NCBI GenBank assembly: GCA_943325745.2
Contig: CALPQP020000042.1
Span: 1 to 6,898, forward strand
Length of the DNA: 6,898 nucleotides
Direction of reading: 5' to 3'
Origin: Gulosibacter massiliensis
GTDB lineage: Bacteria; Actinomycetota; Actinomycetes; Actinomycetales; Microbacteriaceae
The notes under the pieces: generated by a model
Told to the model about the DNA's origin: nothing
The model's database searches: none
Seen by the model: the letters and a program-made list of their open reading frames with translations, nothing else
Translations under genes and position numbers: made by a program
Shown here: positions 6,015 through 6,898 of the stretch, in pieces
How positions within the stretch are numbered: the stretch's first letter is position 1
Layout of the letters: each line of letters begins with the position of its first letter

Positions 6015-6541
6015 TCCGCACATCTGCTTTTGTGACCGCCGCGGTCATCGGTGCGGTCGTGTTCACCAGCACTACGCCGGCCCAGGCCGCGGATCAGAGC
6101 GCAATAAAACGAGCAATCGTGGTCACCGTGCTGAATAACCTTGGCGTCCAACCGACCGACCAGCTTGTCAACGACATAGTCGGGGATATTCCGATGGAAT
6201 TTTTCGATTCGACGCTGGTTCGCGAGGTTGGAACTGCTCTCGATAATTCGGAGGATCCGACACTCATCATTAGCCAGACGGTTGACAGCGACGGTGACGG
6301 TATCCCCAATGCTGACGCAACGATTGATTCCGATGACGACTCTAGTGATGACGCTGATGACGACTCTAGTGATGACGCTGATGACGACTCGTCGGGTTCC
6401 TCGGGTTCCTCGGGTTCCTCGGGTTCCTCGGGTTCGTCGGGCTCTGACGACGACTCTGATGATGACTCTGATGATGACTCTGATGATGACGAAGACGAAG
6501 AAGACGACAGCGACGAAGAAGAAGACGAACCAGACAACTAG
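6011..6541 (+). CDS. Secreted, highly acidic Asp/Ser/Gly repeat protein
   Basis: This is a 176-residue protein from a GTG at 6011, which overlaps the preceding stop (GTGA). Residues 1-26 are a Sec-type signal peptide ending TTPAQA before Ala27. Residues 27 to about 90 look like a small folded, mostly helical region (for example SAIKRAIVVTVLNNLGVQPTDQLVNDIVGDI). At 92-103 is DSDGDGIPNADA, a calcium-binding loop of thrombospondin type-3/dockerin-like form with Asp92, 94 and 96. From about 106 to the end the chain is low complexity: DDDSSDDA repeats, a (SGS)n linker, then DDDS repeats and a Glu/Asp tail ending in Asn176. It contains no Cys and no membrane anchor or LPXTG sorting motif. It probably binds divalent cations outside the cell. 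No known family is recognised. I chose GTG for its coupling and the clean signal peptide. Confidence 0.75.
   Translation: MIRTSAFVTAAVIGAVVFTSTTPAQAADQSAIKRAIVVTVLNNLGVQPTDQLVNDIVGDIPMEFFDSTLVREVGTALDNSEDPTLIISQTVDSDGDGIPNADATIDSDDDSSDDADDDSSDDADDDSSGSSGSSGSSGSSGSSGSDDDSDDDSDDDSDDDEDEEDDSDEEEDEPDN
6332..6388 (+). repeat. 24-bp tandem repeat encoding DDDSSDDA
   Basis: Two perfect 24-bp copies (6332-6355, 6356-6379) are followed by a partial third copy (6380-6388) before the next repeat type begins. Unit length is a multiple of three, so copy-number change keeps the frame. Confidence 0.85.
6392..6445 (+). repeat. 9-bp tandem repeat encoding Ser-Gly-Ser
   Basis: Six 9-bp units of TCGGGTTCC: four perfect (6392-6427), then TCGGGTTCG and TCGGGCTCT. 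They encode a flexible Ser/Gly linker between two acidic blocks. The identical codons in the first four copies suggest recent slippage or duplication. Confidence 0.9.
6446..6490 (+). repeat. 12-bp tandem repeat encoding DDDS
   Basis: Units of GATGATGACTCT: a variant first copy (6446-6457), two perfect copies (6458-6481) and a partial copy (6482-6490). All are in frame, and the block runs into a GAA/GAC-rich acidic tail. Confidence 0.88.
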
Positions 6542-6562
6542 ACCCCCAGGGGTGGGGTGACA

Positions 6563-6595
6563 CGCGTCCAGCGGCAACCGATGCGGTTGGACGCG
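6563..6595 (+). repeat. Inverted repeat between the acidic-protein gene and chorismate mutase
   Basis: CGCGTCCA (6563-6570) pairs perfectly with TGGACGCG (6588-6595) around a 17-base loop. An alternative inner stem CAACC/GGTTG (6575-6579/6585-6589) can form inside the outer six pairs with a one-sided bulge. Only a broken T-rich stretch follows (ATGCTTTGT), so it is at best a weak terminator for the upstream unit. It could also be an operator or leader element, because the next -10 starts 8 bases later. Confidence 0.45.
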
Positions 6596-6603
6596 ATGCT
6601 TTG

Positions 6604-6609
6604 TAGGCT
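6604..6609 (+). promoter_or_regulatory. -10 element of chorismate mutase (probably leaderless)
   Basis: TAGGCT lies exactly at -12 to -7 from the ATG at 6616. No Shine-Dalgarno sequence lies between (GAACCC), so the message is expected to start at the A of the ATG. Confidence 0.55.
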
Positions 6610-6615
6610 GAACCC

Positions 6616-6898
6616 ATGGATGAGGAAACGGCTGCCGAGCTTCGTGACTTGCGACAGAGTATTGACAATGTCGACGCCGCACTGATCCACATGCTTGCCG
6701 AGCGATTTCGATTTACGCAGAAGGTTGGCCAATTGAAGGCTCGTGCTGGGCTGCCACTGTCGGACAAGACGCGTGAAGCGACGCAAATCGATCGGCTTAC
6801 CGCTCTAGCTCACGACGCGAACCTGGACCCAGTCTTCGCCGAGAAGTTCCTCAACTTTATTGTCGCCGAGGTCATTCGGCATCACGAAAAAATCGCCA
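6616..6898 (+). CDS. Chorismate mutase (AroQ class), 5' part cut by window edge
   Basis: The 94 visible residues form the all-helical AroQ-type chorismate mutase that turns chorismate into prephenate for Phe and Tyr synthesis. Residues matching the E. coli active site are in place: Arg13 in LRQSIDNVD, Arg30 in LAERFRFTQKVGQLKA, Lys41, Asp50, and Arg53-Glu54 in SDKTRE. The late helix FLNFIVAEVIRHHEKIA, cut by the edge, matches the last helix of single-domain enzymes. A second domain beyond the edge cannot be excluded, but the domain is nearly complete here and a short stand-alone enzyme is likely. The start is ATG at 6616 with a leaderless-type promoter. An ATG two codons upstream is not present, and the N-terminus length agrees with the family. 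Confidence 0.88.
   Translation, partial: MDEETAAELRDLRQSIDNVDAALIHMLAERFRFTQKVGQLKARAGLPLSDKTREATQIDRLTALAHDANLDPVFAEKFLNFIVAEVIRHHEKIA

Noticed and set aside
6332..6490. CRISPR-like array
   Set aside because: The repeats are directly adjacent, of three different unit lengths, in frame and coding; there are no unique spacers and no cas genes.
5681..6682. Long minus-strand open frame of 333 codons opposite the lipoprotein and acidic-protein genes
   Set aside because: It exists because the Asp/Ser repeats have no stop codons on the opposite strand; its product is monotonous Val/Ile/Arg and Arg/Gly/Thr runs, whereas the plus-strand genes have signal peptides and coupled starts.

Overview
The window looks like chromosomal DNA of an actinobacterium with compact gene packing and moderately high GC (about 55-60% judged by eye, not counted). 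A small-genome member of Microbacteriaceae or a relative is my guess; it rests on gene content, the TANNNT -10 elements, the many starts without Shine-Dalgarno sequences, and the purA/pyrE/SpoU-methylase neighbourhood. Nothing points to a plasmid, prophage or insertion sequence.

Layout. Left, minus strand: the 5' part of a DUF2470-like gene (1-205, cut by the window edge), preceded by exonuclease III xthA (227-1057). Diverging from xthA across 34 bp is pyrE (1092-1643). It overlaps by 4 bp a one-pass membrane protein with a septum-formation-like extracytoplasmic domain (1640-2812). That gene runs tail-to-tail, with a 47-bp overlap, into a solitary DNA methyltransferase on the minus strand (2766-3620). 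The methyltransferase diverges across only 17 bp from a SpoU/TrmH-family RNA 2'-O-methyltransferase (3638-4282), which is followed by purA (4315-5601). Right, plus strand: a two-gene unit of unknown function, a small lipoprotein (5694-6014) and a secreted, extremely acidic Asp/Ser/Gly repeat protein (6011-6541). Last comes the 5' end of a chorismate mutase (6616 to the edge).

How the genes relate. PyrE (UMP synthesis) and PurA (AMP synthesis) are nucleotide-pathway enzymes. XthA repairs abasic sites. The two methyltransferases act on DNA and RNA. The lipoprotein/acidic-protein pair is the only part I cannot assign to a known system.

The most striking signal is regulatory. Five candidate start codons have a TANNNT hexamer at exactly -12 to -7, which would put the transcription start on the first base of the start codon (leaderless mRNA). 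A sixth is one base off. Most of these starts have no usable Shine-Dalgarno sequence. At the methyltransferase/SpoU junction the two opposing -10 elements share five bases in the 7-bp block TAAGTTA, a candidate bidirectional promoter. No gene-free stretch exceeds 300 bases; the longest gap is the 92 bp after purA, which holds only the promoter of the lipoprotein unit.
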